Assembly (NCBI GenBank): GCA_947054455.1
Contig: CAMRWN010000001.1
Coordinates: forward strand, 262,966 to 326,965
Origin: an uncultured Alphaproteobacteria bacterium
GTDB lineage: Bacteria > Pseudomonadota > Alphaproteobacteria > Rs-D84
Direction: 5' to 3'
Length of the DNA stretch: 64,000 nucleotides
The stretch's first letter is position 1. Every line of letters starts with the position of its first letter. Below are positions 1-8,633 of the stretch, in pieces. The translations under genes were made by a program, and so were the position numbers. Below the pieces are notes generated by a model that worked only from the letters and a program-made list of their open reading frames with translations, had not been told where the DNA came from and ran no database searches.

Positions 1-1530
1 ACATTACCAGGATTTGTTGGGGATACGATTGCCCAGAAGATTGTTGAAGATAGATTGAATATCGTATCAGATCTGCTAAGTATTCGTCTTGAAGAGGTGA
101 TTCAGGGGGCTGATTGGACTTATCAGAAGGCAATATTTACTAATGTCCCTACGAGTAAACTGTCTGCACTGGCATCCGATATTTGTGAAACAAAGTACAA
201 ATATTGTCCAAAGATCAAAAGTGAGCTTGTAAATAAGAATAAACCATCAGCTAGCGCAAATACAGCATTGAATAAATTACTCAAGATTATGGTTAACAAT
301 AATGGTGAATCAAACTTGGGTATATCTGGATTCAGTACGGAAGCAGGTTTGCTGAAAATCCTACTGCAAGACACAGGTTTGTATATTGACAAGGGATATA
401 CGTTACCCGAAAAGGATAGCGAGTTATACAATCTATGGCGAGGCACAGACGAATTTCTAAAGACATCGTTCTCTAAGACCGCTGCAGACGTATATGCAAT
501 GTGGTCTAGTGAACCCTTTGGGATAAAAAACGGATTGCACACAGTTCTGTTGCTGTCGTATATTTTAACTAAAACCAAAGAAATTGCGGTATATCGAGAT
601 GGAATGTACACCCCGAAGGTGGATGATTTATTCGTAGATTATCTGATCAAGGACCCAAAACGCATTTCGTTGAAACTGGTCAGGGCTGATGATGTGTCAA
701 ATAATATAATCATGTCGGTTGTAAAAGCCTTGCAGGAAACCGGAACGACCGAACAATTGACAGAACCGTTGGATGTGGCCAGAAAACTGGTGTCTTTTGT
801 GCGCGGCCTGCATCCTTGGGTATTAAAAACAAAGACATTAACCAATCAAACAGTCCGAGTGCGAGAGTTGATAAAATCGGCCAATGATCCGAATAAACTG
901 TTGTTTGAAGATTTACCAAAATTATTCCCTTCTGCAAACATGTATGAAGGGATAAAGACCGCTCTGACAGAGTTATCAGAGGTGTATCCGGCGATGCTGC
1001 AAGCAATCGGAATACTGATGACAAGCGAATTGGACATCCCTCTGGCAACACCGTTCTACCTGGAACAATTGAGAGAACGCGCTAAAAACATCAAAGGTGT
1101 ATCTGGCAACTTTGGTATAGAGGCATTTTCAGCCAGATTATCCACATTTAATTCTACTGCGGCGGATATAGCTGGAATAATTGGCTTGGCTTCAAACAAG
1201 CCACAAACCGAATGGATTGATTTGGATATTGAGAACGCCAAGAAAGAGATTTTGCGCCTGTGTACAGAATTCAAGAAGGCGGAATTGTATGCCAAGGTCA
1301 AGGGTAGATCTGCATCCAGACAAGCAATCGCCTTTATTGCTGGTATTGGTGGTAGTGCCGAAGTTATTTCGGGTGATTTTGACTTGCTGACATCCAAGAC
1401 CAAGGAAGTAGCGGTTTTGAAAAACAAACTGGCAAAGATACTAAATGAAGAAAAAGACAATGCGTTGGTACTCACTGCTTTGTCAGAAATAAGCATAGAA
1501 TTGTTGAAAAAGAACCAAGGAACGAAATAA
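1..1530 (+). CDS. Large defence-type ATPase, C-terminal part (BrxC/PglY-like)
   Basis: The reading frame is open from base 1, so the gene starts outside the window and only about 509 C-terminal residues are visible. No Walker A motif is in this part. The stretch with SELVNKNKPSASANTALNK followed by a GISGF segment and a later PFGIKNGL...VYRDGMYTP segment resembles the C-terminal helical region of large phage-defence P-loop proteins of the BrxC/PglY (DUF6079-like) kind. That resemblance is from memory of the family and is not proven here. The stop codon overlaps the ATG of the next gene by one base (TAATG), which implies translational coupling. The AT-rich composition matches the rest of the island. 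Family assignment is moderate; partial status is certain. Confidence 0.6.
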   Translation, partial: TLPGFVGDTIAQKIVEDRLNIVSDLLSIRLEEVIQGADWTYQKAIFTNVPTSKLSALASDICETKYKYCPKIKSELVNKNKPSASANTALNKLLKIMVNNNGESNLGISGFSTEAGLLKILLQDTGLYIDKGYTLPEKDSELYNLWRGTDEFLKTSFSKTAADVYAMWSSEPFGIKNGLHTVLLLSYILTKTKEIAVYRDGMYTPKVDDLFVDYLIKDPKRISLKLVRADDVSNNIIMSVVKALQETGTTEQLTEPLDVARKLVSFVRGLHPWVLKTKTLTNQTVRVRELIKSANDPNKLLFEDLPKLFPSANMYEGIKTALTELSEVYPAMLQAIGILMTSELDIPLATPFYLEQLRERAKNIKGVSGNFGIEAFSARLSTFNSTAADIAGIIGLASNKPQTEWIDLDIENAKKEILRLCTEFKKAELYAKVKGRSASRQAIAFIAGIGGSAEVISGDFDLLTSKTKEVAVLKNKLAKILNEEKDNALVLTALSEISIELLKKNQGTK

Positions 1531-2369
1531 TGTCTGAAGAAAAGGTAAAACATGTGTTGGGTATATCTGGAGGAAAAGACAGTGCGGCCTTGGCTGTCTA
1601 TATGAGAGACAATTATCCGGAAATCGACATAGAATATTTCTTCACGGATACAGGTAAGGAATTACCAGAGGTCTATAGTTTTTTGAGTAAGTTGGAAGGT
1701 TATCTAGGAAAACCGATACAGAGATTAAATCCAGAAAGAGACTTTGATTTCTGGCTGATGCAGCATAATAATTTTCTGCCGTCTGCACAGGCGAGATGGT
1801 GTACAATTTGTATGAAATTGAAACCTTTTGAAAGTTGGGTAAATGGTTTTCTTAAGGATGGGTATACGGTGTATTCTTACGTTGCTATAAGATCTGATGA
1901 AGAATATAGAGAGGGATATCAGTCCCGTCAAGATAACCTAATTGTTAAGATGCCATTTCGAGAAAATGGTATAGATAAAAGTGGAGTAATAAACATACTA
2001 AATTATTCAGGATTAGGATTACCTGATTATTATAAATGGCGTTCACGTAGCGGTTGTACGTTTTGTTTTTTTCAAAGAAAAATTGAATGGGTTGGTTTAT
2101 TAGAGAGACATCCCGAAGCGTTTGAAGAAGCTAAACAATATGAAAAAACTGCAGAAAAGCACGGTTCTCCATTTACTTGGTCTGAAAAGGAGTCTTTAGA
2201 GGAGTTGGCTAAACCAGAACGTGTAGCTCAAATAAAGCAGGATTATGAAAAGCGATTAGAAAGGGCAAAAAAGCAACGAATATCCAATCCATTGCGTCCA
2301 GATGATGATGAGGTAGATTTAGACGAGTTGTATGGACAGTCAAAAGTGTGTCTTGCTTGCGGCAAATAA
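1530..2369 (+). CDS. PAPS-reductase-family ATP pyrophosphatase (DndC-like)
   Basis: This 279-residue protein has the PP-loop SGGKDS at residues 12-17, which binds ATP and adenylates a substrate in the PAPS reductase/DndC/QueC superfamily. Three CxxC pairs are visible: C91/C94 (in WCTICMK), C176/C179 (in SGCTFCF) and C274/C277 at the very C-terminus. They suggest an iron-sulfur cluster, as known for DndC, which puts sulfur into the DNA backbone. It is shorter than typical DndC, and no cysteine desulfurase (DndA) or DndB is visible in the window. It is coupled to the upstream ATPase gene by a one-base overlap. A role in DNA sulfur or other nucleotide modification is inferred from context; the superfamily assignment is strong. 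Confidence 0.8.
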   Translation: MSEEKVKHVLGISGGKDSAALAVYMRDNYPEIDIEYFFTDTGKELPEVYSFLSKLEGYLGKPIQRLNPERDFDFWLMQHNNFLPSAQARWCTICMKLKPFESWVNGFLKDGYTVYSYVAIRSDEEYREGYQSRQDNLIVKMPFRENGIDKSGVINILNYSGLGLPDYYKWRSRSGCTFCFFQRKIEWVGLLERHPEAFEEAKQYEKTAEKHGSPFTWSEKESLEELAKPERVAQIKQDYEKRLERAKKQRISNPLRPDDDEVDLDELYGQSKVCLACGK

Positions 2370-2370
2370 T

Positions 2371-2398
2371 TTGATTTTTCTTGTGTTTTTGGTATAAT
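2371..2398 (+). promoter_or_regulatory. Sigma-70-type promoter inside the defence operon
   Basis: TTGATT (2371-2376) and a perfect TATAAT (2393-2398) are separated by 16 bases, just after the DndC-like stop codon. The predicted transcript start falls at about 2404-2406, right at the GTG that opens the helicase frame. The helicase mRNA would therefore be leaderless or nearly so. Confidence 0.55.
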
Positions 2399-2403
2399 TT
2401 CCT

Positions 2404-4626
2404 GTGAAAATAACAAAAAAGAAAAATATGAGTTTGCAGGAAGTTAGCATTCGGCGCGAATATCGTTCATTAGTACATAAGATAGCAAGGGATTTTTACA
2501 TCCCTTTGTTGTCTCGCGCTGTAGTTTATGATCGTGCGGTCGGATTTTTTTCTTCTTCAATACTTGCTCAAATAATCGCTGGCATATCCGGGCTAAGAAA
2601 CAATGGCGGAAAAATTCGTTTGGTTGCATCGCCAAAACTTTCCGATGAGGACATTCAAGCTATCAAAAGGGGCTACAAAAGACGTGAAGATGTTATTGCA
2701 GACGCTATTCATAACAGCTTGAAAGAACCTGTAAACGATTTTGAAAAAGAACATCTGAATATGCTGGCAAATCTGATCGCAGACGGCGTCTTGGATATAA
2801 AAATTGCGTTTACTGAGCAAGATGAACGCATAGGTATGTATCACGAGAAAATGGGTTTGATCAGCGATGCGGAAGGAAATACTGTTGCCTTTTCTGGGTC
2901 GATGAACGAGACCACCAGTGGCCTGATGTTAAACTATGAGGCTATTGATGTTTATTGTTCGTGGCAGTCCGAAAGCGATGCACGTCGTGTGGAAGATAAA
3001 CGCAAAGCATTTGACTCTATCTGGAATAACACAGAGAAAGGCGTTACAATCATAGAATTCCCAAAGTTGAAACAGGAACTCATAGATAAATACAAAACCA
3101 GCGTTCCGGATTGGTCTAAGCCGCCACTACTGCCACCAGAACTGGAGTCTTCGAACCCAGATCCTATATTCGAGGTGCCGCGACACTATCCTCAAAGACC
3201 GGGTTGGTTTACGCCAAGAGAATATCAATTAAATGCGATTGCAAAGTGGGCTGAGGCTGGTTATCGTGGCGTTTTCGATATGGCAACCGGAACAGGAAAA
3301 ACGTTGACTGCGCTTGAGGCCATCACGACATTGAGCCAGAAAAAGAACAACAAGCTGGCGGTATTGGTTGTGGTTCCGTATCAGCATCTGGTTGAACAAT
3401 GGGTGGAAGATATTGAAAAATTCAACATCAAGCCAATTATTGGCTATAGCGCATCCAAACAAAAAGATTGGTTAAAATTACTGGAAAATGCCATCAGGAC
3501 ACAGAAAGCCGAGGTGGAAGGCAGAGAATTTTTCTTGTTTATTTGCACAAATGCCACATTTGCAACGCCTAAGGTTCAAGATGCGCTGGACAAGCTACAG
3601 GCTGACACATTGATTGTTGTGGATGAGGCCCACAACGCAGGTGCTACCAACTTCAGGCGGCTTTTGCGTGAAAAATACGATTACCGTTTGGCTTTGTCTG
3701 CAACCATAGATAGGCATAATGATGAGGAAGGTACGGCCGCATTATTTGAATACTTTGGCGATAAATGCATTGAGTATACCTTGGAAGAGGCAATCATAAA
3801 AGGCGTGCTGACACCATACTACTATTATCCGGTAATAACGCATCTGAACCAGGAAGAGCTTGAAAAGTACATTGAGCTATCAAAAGAGATTGCAACCTGT
3901 ATGATTGATTTTGAGGGGCGGCGTGTATTAAGCGAGAGAGGTAAACGACTTGCGTTGAAACGTTCTCGTATAGTATCTGGCGCACGAGATAAATTGGCAA
4001 AATTGGTAGAGATTATAACACCATTCAAAGACGATAAGCATCTTTTGGTTTATTGTGGGGCCACATCAACAAAACAAGAGGATCAAGATAAGTCTGAAAC
4101 CGAGGCAAAAGACATTCGACAGATAGAAGAAGTATCCAATTTGCTGGGAAATGGTCTGAACATGAAGACCGCCAGATTTACATCTGAAGAAGATATGCAA
4201 ACGAGGCAGGTTCTGCAACACGAATTTGCCGAGGGTAAAAACCTGCAGGCATTGATTGCCATCAAGTGTCTGGACGAAGGGGTAAATATTCCTGCAATTA
4301 AAAAAGCCTTTATCTTGGCCAGTACCACCAATCCAAAAGAATACATTCAGAGACGTGGACGTGTCTTGAGAAAGTTTGAGGGCAAGGATTATGCCGAAAT
4401 TTATGATTTTATAACACTGCCCAGACCTCTGGCTAAAGCATCGTATCTTATGGAAGAGCAGCGGCACATGGAATTGTCGTTGGTTAAACGAGAACTTGAC
4501 AGAGCCGAAGAGTTTGCAAAAATAGCCTTAAATAAAGCCGAGGCCAAGAAGATCATGGAAGAAATAAAAACAGCATACGGAATAGATGATTTCGCAGTAA
4601 ACCTTGAGGAGGACTATGATGCCTGA
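2404..4626 (+). CDS. Phospholipase-D-like/DEAH helicase fusion protein
   Basis: The protein has 740 residues if read from the GTG at 2404; an ATG at 2428 is an alternative start. Neither has a convincing Shine-Dalgarno, and the promoter just upstream suggests a leaderless message. An N-terminal PLD-like domain carries one HKD half-motif (H147, K149 in YHEKMG, followed by SGSMNET). It is followed by a superfamily 2 helicase core: Walker A ATGTGKT near 294-300, DEAH at 407-410, motif III LSAT near 425, and QRRGRVLR near the end of the second RecA domain. The layout is that of restriction-type PLD helicases found with DNA phosphorothioation and related defence systems. Inferred role: nucleolytic effector or restriction component that discriminates unmodified DNA. 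Confidence 0.8.
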   Translation: MKITKKKNMSLQEVSIRREYRSLVHKIARDFYIPLLSRAVVYDRAVGFFSSSILAQIIAGISGLRNNGGKIRLVASPKLSDEDIQAIKRGYKRREDVIADAIHNSLKEPVNDFEKEHLNMLANLIADGVLDIKIAFTEQDERIGMYHEKMGLISDAEGNTVAFSGSMNETTSGLMLNYEAIDVYCSWQSESDARRVEDKRKAFDSIWNNTEKGVTIIEFPKLKQELIDKYKTSVPDWSKPPLLPPELESSNPDPIFEVPRHYPQRPGWFTPREYQLNAIAKWAEAGYRGVFDMATGTGKTLTALEAITTLSQKKNNKLAVLVVVPYQHLVEQWVEDIEKFNIKPIIGYSASKQKDWLKLLENAIRTQKAEVEGREFFLFICTNATFATPKVQDALDKLQADTLIVVDEAHNAGATNFRRLLREKYDYRLALSATIDRHNDEEGTAALFEYFGDKCIEYTLEEAIIKGVLTPYYYYPVITHLNQEELEKYIELSKEIATCMIDFEGRRVLSERGKRLALKRSRIVSGARDKLAKLVEIITPFKDDKHLLVYCGATSTKQEDQDKSETEAKDIRQIEEVSNLLGNGLNMKTARFTSEEDMQTRQVLQHEFAEGKNLQALIAIKCLDEGVNIPAIKKAFILASTTNPKEYIQRRGRVLRKFEGKDYAEIYDFITLPRPLAKASYLMEEQRHMELSLVKRELDRAEEFAKIALNKAEAKKIMEEIKTAYGIDDFAVNLEEDYDA

Positions 4627-4789
4627 AATAGAAAAAAATGGGGTTGCTATTGATCCGGCAATAGCCAGACGTATTGCAATGAAGTTGATAAGCAAGGAAA
4701 CTATTAACATCAAGACTAAGAATAAAAGCGATAGTCAAATGGTAAAAGAGATCCAGAATCTCATACAGGAGGAACTGAAATGTTATTAA
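4619..4789 (+). CDS. Small 56-residue protein between helicase and SMC-like ATPase
   Basis: A strong GAGGAGG lies 6 bases before this ATG and inside the 3' end of the helicase gene, and the ORF overlaps the helicase stop. Its own 3' end overlaps the next gene by 10 bases and carries that gene's Shine-Dalgarno (CAGGAGGA). The product is charged and probably helical, with an RRIAMKLIS segment and an acidic QNLIQEEL tail. It has no recognisable domain. The double overlap is typical of a real, stoichiometrically coupled subunit rather than a chance ORF. Function is unknown; it may be a small adaptor of the flanking helicase and ATPase. Confidence 0.6.
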   Translation: MPEIEKNGVAIDPAIARRIAMKLISKETINIKTKNKSDSQMVKEIQNLIQEELKCY

Positions 4790-6759
4790 AGTCCTTGCGT
4801 CTTCAAGATTTTCGCCAGTTTAATGGAGAACAGATTGTTTCGTTTTCTACACACAAGGATCGAAACGTAACGATTATGATGGGGGAAAATGGTTCCGGAA
4901 AAACATCATTTGCACAGGCATTCAGATGGTGTTTGTATGGTGACACGGATTTCAAAGACACGAAATTATTATCTCGTAAAGTTGCCGCATCTTTGCTCCC
5001 TGGTGATGAAAAAAATGTTGAGGTCGCGGTTGAACTGACACATGATGATATAGAATACACCGTAACAAGACGTCAGAAATACAAGATGAACAATGCTGGC
5101 GAAGTCTTGCCAAATGGGGCCTGCAAGTTCACCATCCAAATCAAAGATAAAGATGGGAATGTTAAATTTATTCCTGAATTAGAGGCAGATTCTAAGATGA
5201 AAGAAATTCTGCCGGCTGATTTGTCGAGATACTTTTTCTTTGATGGTGAACGTATAGAAAAAATGAGTAAGGACATTCATAGTGGCAGAAGTAAGGATAT
5301 CGCCGAGGCTGTTAGAAGTTTGTTGGGCTTAAATTCTTATGTTGAAGCATTAAAACACCTGAAAGAAAACGGTATAAATTCGGTCATTCGTTCATATGCA
5401 AATAGCTATTCGTGCGATGCGAATAGCGAAATGCAAAAGTTGAAAGATGAAATTAACGCATATACTGACCGTATCAACGCAATCAATGCACGACTGGAAC
5501 AGATAGATGCTTCAAAGAATATAGACCAGGATAAAATATATGAACTTCGTGATTTGATTTTGCAAAACCAAAGCACGGTAGAGTTGCAAAAAGAAAGACT
5601 GAATTTACAACAAAAGTTGAAAGACCTGGACGCAGATCGCAGCGCAAAAATTAAACTGTTCTTGGGATATTTTAATACAGAACGTGTTGGAAATTATTTT
5701 GCGTTAACGTTGATGAAAGACGCGCTTACTCAATTAAAGGATGCTGAAAAGCTGGATAAAGGTATACCAGACATTCATGCACGCACAATTGATTACTTGA
5801 TAAAGAGAGGCGTGTGCATCTGTGGAAATAAAATAGAAGTCGGAGACGAACATTACAATGAGCTGAATAAACTGAGAGATTTTATTCCGCCAAAATCCAT
5901 CGGTACATTGATTTCTGATTTTACCACCATGTGCGAACAGAAGGCAGGTCCCACTAGTAATTTCATGGAAGAAATCAAGGATAAGTTTAGATTTATTGTT
6001 AGCTATGATGATACCCGCGGCGAGCTGGAAATCAGAGAAAAAAACGTATCTGAAAAGCTGAAAAACTCGAAAGACGTGGGTAGACTGCAACAGGAATGTT
6101 TGTCGTATGAGCAGGATTTGAAACGACTGGAAGACGAACTAGCGACTTTGAATCAGGAAAAAGGTCAGAAGGAAAACGATAAAAGTAAAGCGGAAACCAG
6201 ACTGCACGGATTGGTATCAAGTAACGAGAAGAACAAAGAAATTGAACGGTATAAAACCTATGCAGAATATGTCTATGACATGCTAAAGGATGAGTATACC
6301 AGGAAGGAAGACGAGACCCGTGTAGAACTGGCCAGAACAATTAACGAGATCTTCAAACAAATATATGCTGGTGGTTTTTCATTGTCCCTGGACAAAAAAT
6401 ACAATGTGGAACTGACGGCGGATGGCTATACCACCGCTGCCGGTGATGACATAGAAACATCAACAGCACAAAGCATTTCTATCATCTTTGCATTTATTGC
6501 TGGGGTTATAGAAATGAATAAAAAGAACCAAAGCGCATCGTCAGAGGCGTATCCTTTGGTTATGGATGCCCCTTTGTCAGCGTTTGATAAAAAACGCATC
6601 GGAACAGTTTGTGATGTTCTGCCAAAGATTGCCGAACAAGTCATTATTTTCATCAAGGACACCGATGGAGATTTAGCAGAAAAGAACCTAGGTGCAAGGA
6701 TTGGCAAGCGGTACAAATTCAGCAAAGTCGATGAATTTGAAACAACGATAATGGAGTAA
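4780..6759 (+). CDS. DndD/SMC-like AAA ATPase
   Basis: This 659-residue protein has an N-terminal Walker A GENGSGKTS (residues 35-43). A long charged coiled-coil region (about 215-290 and 430-510) surrounds a central cysteine motif CICGNK (C346, C348), a zinc-hook-like position. The C-terminal half has a Walker B/D-loop segment LVMDAPLSAFDKK. This is the RecN/Rad50/DndD arrangement of an ABC-type head split by a coiled coil. DndD hydrolyses ATP to support DNA phosphorothioation, and SMC-like ATPases also occur in other defence systems. Together with the DndC-like gene it supports a Dnd-related system. The start overlaps the 56-residue gene by 10 bases and has a good ribosome binding site. Confidence 0.75.
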   Translation: MLLKSLRLQDFRQFNGEQIVSFSTHKDRNVTIMMGENGSGKTSFAQAFRWCLYGDTDFKDTKLLSRKVAASLLPGDEKNVEVAVELTHDDIEYTVTRRQKYKMNNAGEVLPNGACKFTIQIKDKDGNVKFIPELEADSKMKEILPADLSRYFFFDGERIEKMSKDIHSGRSKDIAEAVRSLLGLNSYVEALKHLKENGINSVIRSYANSYSCDANSEMQKLKDEINAYTDRINAINARLEQIDASKNIDQDKIYELRDLILQNQSTVELQKERLNLQQKLKDLDADRSAKIKLFLGYFNTERVGNYFALTLMKDALTQLKDAEKLDKGIPDIHARTIDYLIKRGVCICGNKIEVGDEHYNELNKLRDFIPPKSIGTLISDFTTMCEQKAGPTSNFMEEIKDKFRFIVSYDDTRGELEIREKNVSEKLKNSKDVGRLQQECLSYEQDLKRLEDELATLNQEKGQKENDKSKAETRLHGLVSSNEKNKEIERYKTYAEYVYDMLKDEYTRKEDETRVELARTINEIFKQIYAGGFSLSLDKKYNVELTADGYTTAAGDDIETSTAQSISIIFAFIAGVIEMNKKNQSASSEAYPLVMDAPLSAFDKKRIGTVCDVLPKIAEQVIIFIKDTDGDLAEKNLGARIGKRYKFSKVDEFETTIME

Positions 6760-6763
6760 AATC

Positions 6764-7303
6764 ATGTTGTTTAGAAAAGACTATCATTTTAGAGGGAAAC
6801 ACGCTAATGCGGTCAAGCAGTTAACTTCACCGATTGACAGAGAGCATAAGATATTTGAAACCAACATGGCTGTGTACATGCTGGCCCCCATTGTTGGTTT
6901 TATGTATGGTCGCAGAGCCGATTTGGACACCACAAAGGTCGAAGGACAAGTTTCGGAAACAAATATTTTAGCCGAGAAAATGATTAAAGAAGACTCGCAC
7001 CTAGAATTCGTATACCGTCTGATAATGCTGTTGGATAAGGAATACGAACCAGAACTAGATAAACGTATAAACAAGGCGTTCAGGGATTGCGGCAAGGAAG
7101 GATCCGAAGGCGATATGGAACGTTTCGATCAGTATGTGCGTGGTGGCGTTGAGGTTTTGCACGAAAAGGTATATCAGCCAGCAAAACTACCAGAAGATTA
7201 CATACATAACTTGTACGATTTGATCACCGAAGTAGAGGAAAGATGGTATCAAGCATTATCAGCAAAAGATGTTGTTGAACTGTGCCATTCTGCTAGGGGT
7301 TAG
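6764..7303 (+). CDS. Unknown 179-residue protein coupled to the DndD-like ATPase
   Basis: The gene starts 4 bases after the DndD-like stop, with GGAG about 7 bases before the ATG. I do not recognise the family. The protein begins with a basic stretch, has a hydrophobic-aromatic segment (YMLAPIVGFMYGRR), a helix-rich middle (YRLIMLLDKEYEPELDKRINKAF) and a conserved-looking RFDQYVRGGVEVL segment near the C-terminus. It has no signal peptide or clear transmembrane helix. It sits where DndE lies in dnd operons but is longer and does not look like DndE. The position implies it works with the ATPase; anything more would be a guess. Confidence 0.7.
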   Translation: MLFRKDYHFRGKHANAVKQLTSPIDREHKIFETNMAVYMLAPIVGFMYGRRADLDTTKVEGQVSETNILAEKMIKEDSHLEFVYRLIMLLDKEYEPELDKRINKAFRDCGKEGSEGDMERFDQYVRGGVEVLHEKVYQPAKLPEDYIHNLYDLITEVEERWYQALSAKDVVELCHSARG

Positions 7304-7309
7304 TATAAT
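7304..7309 (+). promoter_or_regulatory. -10 element implying a leaderless sigma-factor mRNA
   Basis: A perfect TATAAT, extended by GTTAG upstream, ends 8 bases before the ATG of the sigma-like gene. No good -35 hexamer sits at the usual distance. Transcription would start at or within a few bases of the ATG, and no Shine-Dalgarno is present. Confidence 0.5.
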
Positions 7310-7317
7310 CAAACGCT

Positions 7318-8622
7318 ATGGACACAGTGATTGAATTCTTATTCAATAAATATAAGTCGCAAGGGTTCCTAACGGAAGACGAGTTGTTTGATTACGCCAC
7401 AGAACATTCTTTGTCCATTATGGATACAGGAATCGTGACAGATAAATTGTTGTCAATGGGAGTTATTATTCGTAACCCACCGAAGGACGATAAAGAAGAA
7501 TATGACGCAAGCAAAATCGATTATAACGAATTATTTAATAAGATTTTGATAGAGTTCCCTCAGGCAAAGAGCCTTATAAAATACATAAAGAAGGTTCAGC
7601 CCCCACAAAAGAACGAATGGCAGGAACTGTTTCCGCAAATAAACAACAATAATGCGTGGGCATACCAACGTTTATTTGATATGTATTTGCGTCAGGTTTT
7701 AAGAACAGCCTGGCAATATTACCAAACATATAATTTATCATTTTTAGATGCATTTCAGGAGGGATGCGCTGGGCTAATCCAAGCAATAGAAAAGTTTGAT
7801 ACATCGGAATACAACTCTTTCCCTGCATTCGTGACAAGACCCATAATGAATCTTATGACCAGGAACTGCGACCTGCCGCAGGGTCGAATGTTTGATGTGC
7901 CATATCATATAAAAGAAAATCTGTATAAAATATATACCATCGTAGATGAACATTATTGCCAAGAGTGTATGGGGCAGAAGCGAAAAAACGAGTGCGAGAC
8001 CCTCAAAGATGAAATTATGACAAAGCTGGATTGCTCTTTGGCAGAGGCAACGGAATACTTGAATATACTGACAGGGCATGAGTTTAAAATATTTGATCTG
8101 ATCGATGCCGATTGGAATGACCCTGTAGAATTATATTCAAGAAATGAGTTAAAACAGGTTGTTGATAAATTGTTCCAAGAATTACTGCCCCAAGACCAAA
8201 TGGTTTTAATGTATCGCTATGGGATAGGTCCTCGTGAGGCACAAACTTTAGAAGAAGTTGGGGAGTCGCTTGGGGTTACACGTGAACGAGTAAGGCAGAT
8301 AGAGCAGAAAGCATTAAATAAGCTTAAACACCCAACACGAGCAAAGATTTTGCGTTCGTTTTTAGAGGCTGGCGGCACACCTGTAAACTGTGGCTATAAA
8401 AATCTGAAAGACTATATTTCTAGAGTCGCTCCTTCAATAAATTCGATGCCTAGAAAAGCTTCGCCCTCAGTAATAACGCCGTGGACTGCTGCCGATATTA
8501 AAACGATGTTGAAACTAGCAAAACAAGGCAAGTCTGCATCCGAAATAGGCAATGTCTTAAATCGTAGTCGTAGTTCAGTAATAGGAAAGCTAAACAGGCT
8601 TGGAGTAAAAGTAACTGAATAA
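7318..8622 (+). CDS. Sigma-70 family factor fused to a GcrA-like DNA-binding domain
   Basis: This 434-residue protein has a sigma region 1.1-like N-terminus (residues 1-60: KSQGFLTEDEL, then LLSMGV and a PKDD acidic stretch). Region 2 follows at about 110-182 (NLSFLDAFQEGCAGLIQAIEKFD, split here as two halves around LDAFQ). Region 4 lies at about 285-345 with the helix-turn-helix TLEEVGESLGVTRERVRQIE. The last 47 residues (388-434: PWTAADIKTML, SASEIGNVLN, SSVIGKLNRLGV) match the N-terminal DNA-binding domain of GcrA, the alphaproteobacterial cell-cycle regulator that contacts sigma-70. It is smaller than RpoD, with a cysteine-containing insert near 214-226 between regions 2 and 4. It probably directs RNA polymerase to island or phage-response promoters. 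The domain calls are strong; the role is inference. Confidence 0.85.
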   Translation: MDTVIEFLFNKYKSQGFLTEDELFDYATEHSLSIMDTGIVTDKLLSMGVIIRNPPKDDKEEYDASKIDYNELFNKILIEFPQAKSLIKYIKKVQPPQKNEWQELFPQINNNNAWAYQRLFDMYLRQVLRTAWQYYQTYNLSFLDAFQEGCAGLIQAIEKFDTSEYNSFPAFVTRPIMNLMTRNCDLPQGRMFDVPYHIKENLYKIYTIVDEHYCQECMGQKRKNECETLKDEIMTKLDCSLAEATEYLNILTGHEFKIFDLIDADWNDPVELYSRNELKQVVDKLFQELLPQDQMVLMYRYGIGPREAQTLEEVGESLGVTRERVRQIEQKALNKLKHPTRAKILRSFLEAGGTPVNCGYKNLKDYISRVAPSINSMPRKASPSVITPWTAADIKTMLKLAKQGKSASEIGNVLNRSRSSVIGKLNRLGVKVTE

Positions 8623-8633
8623 GGTGGCTATAT

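Noticed and set aside
1-7303. A complete classical dnd operon
   Set aside because: Only DndC-like and DndD-like proteins are recognisable. DndB and DndE are not seen, no cysteine desulfurase is in the window, and the DndC-like protein is short, so I call it Dnd-related only.
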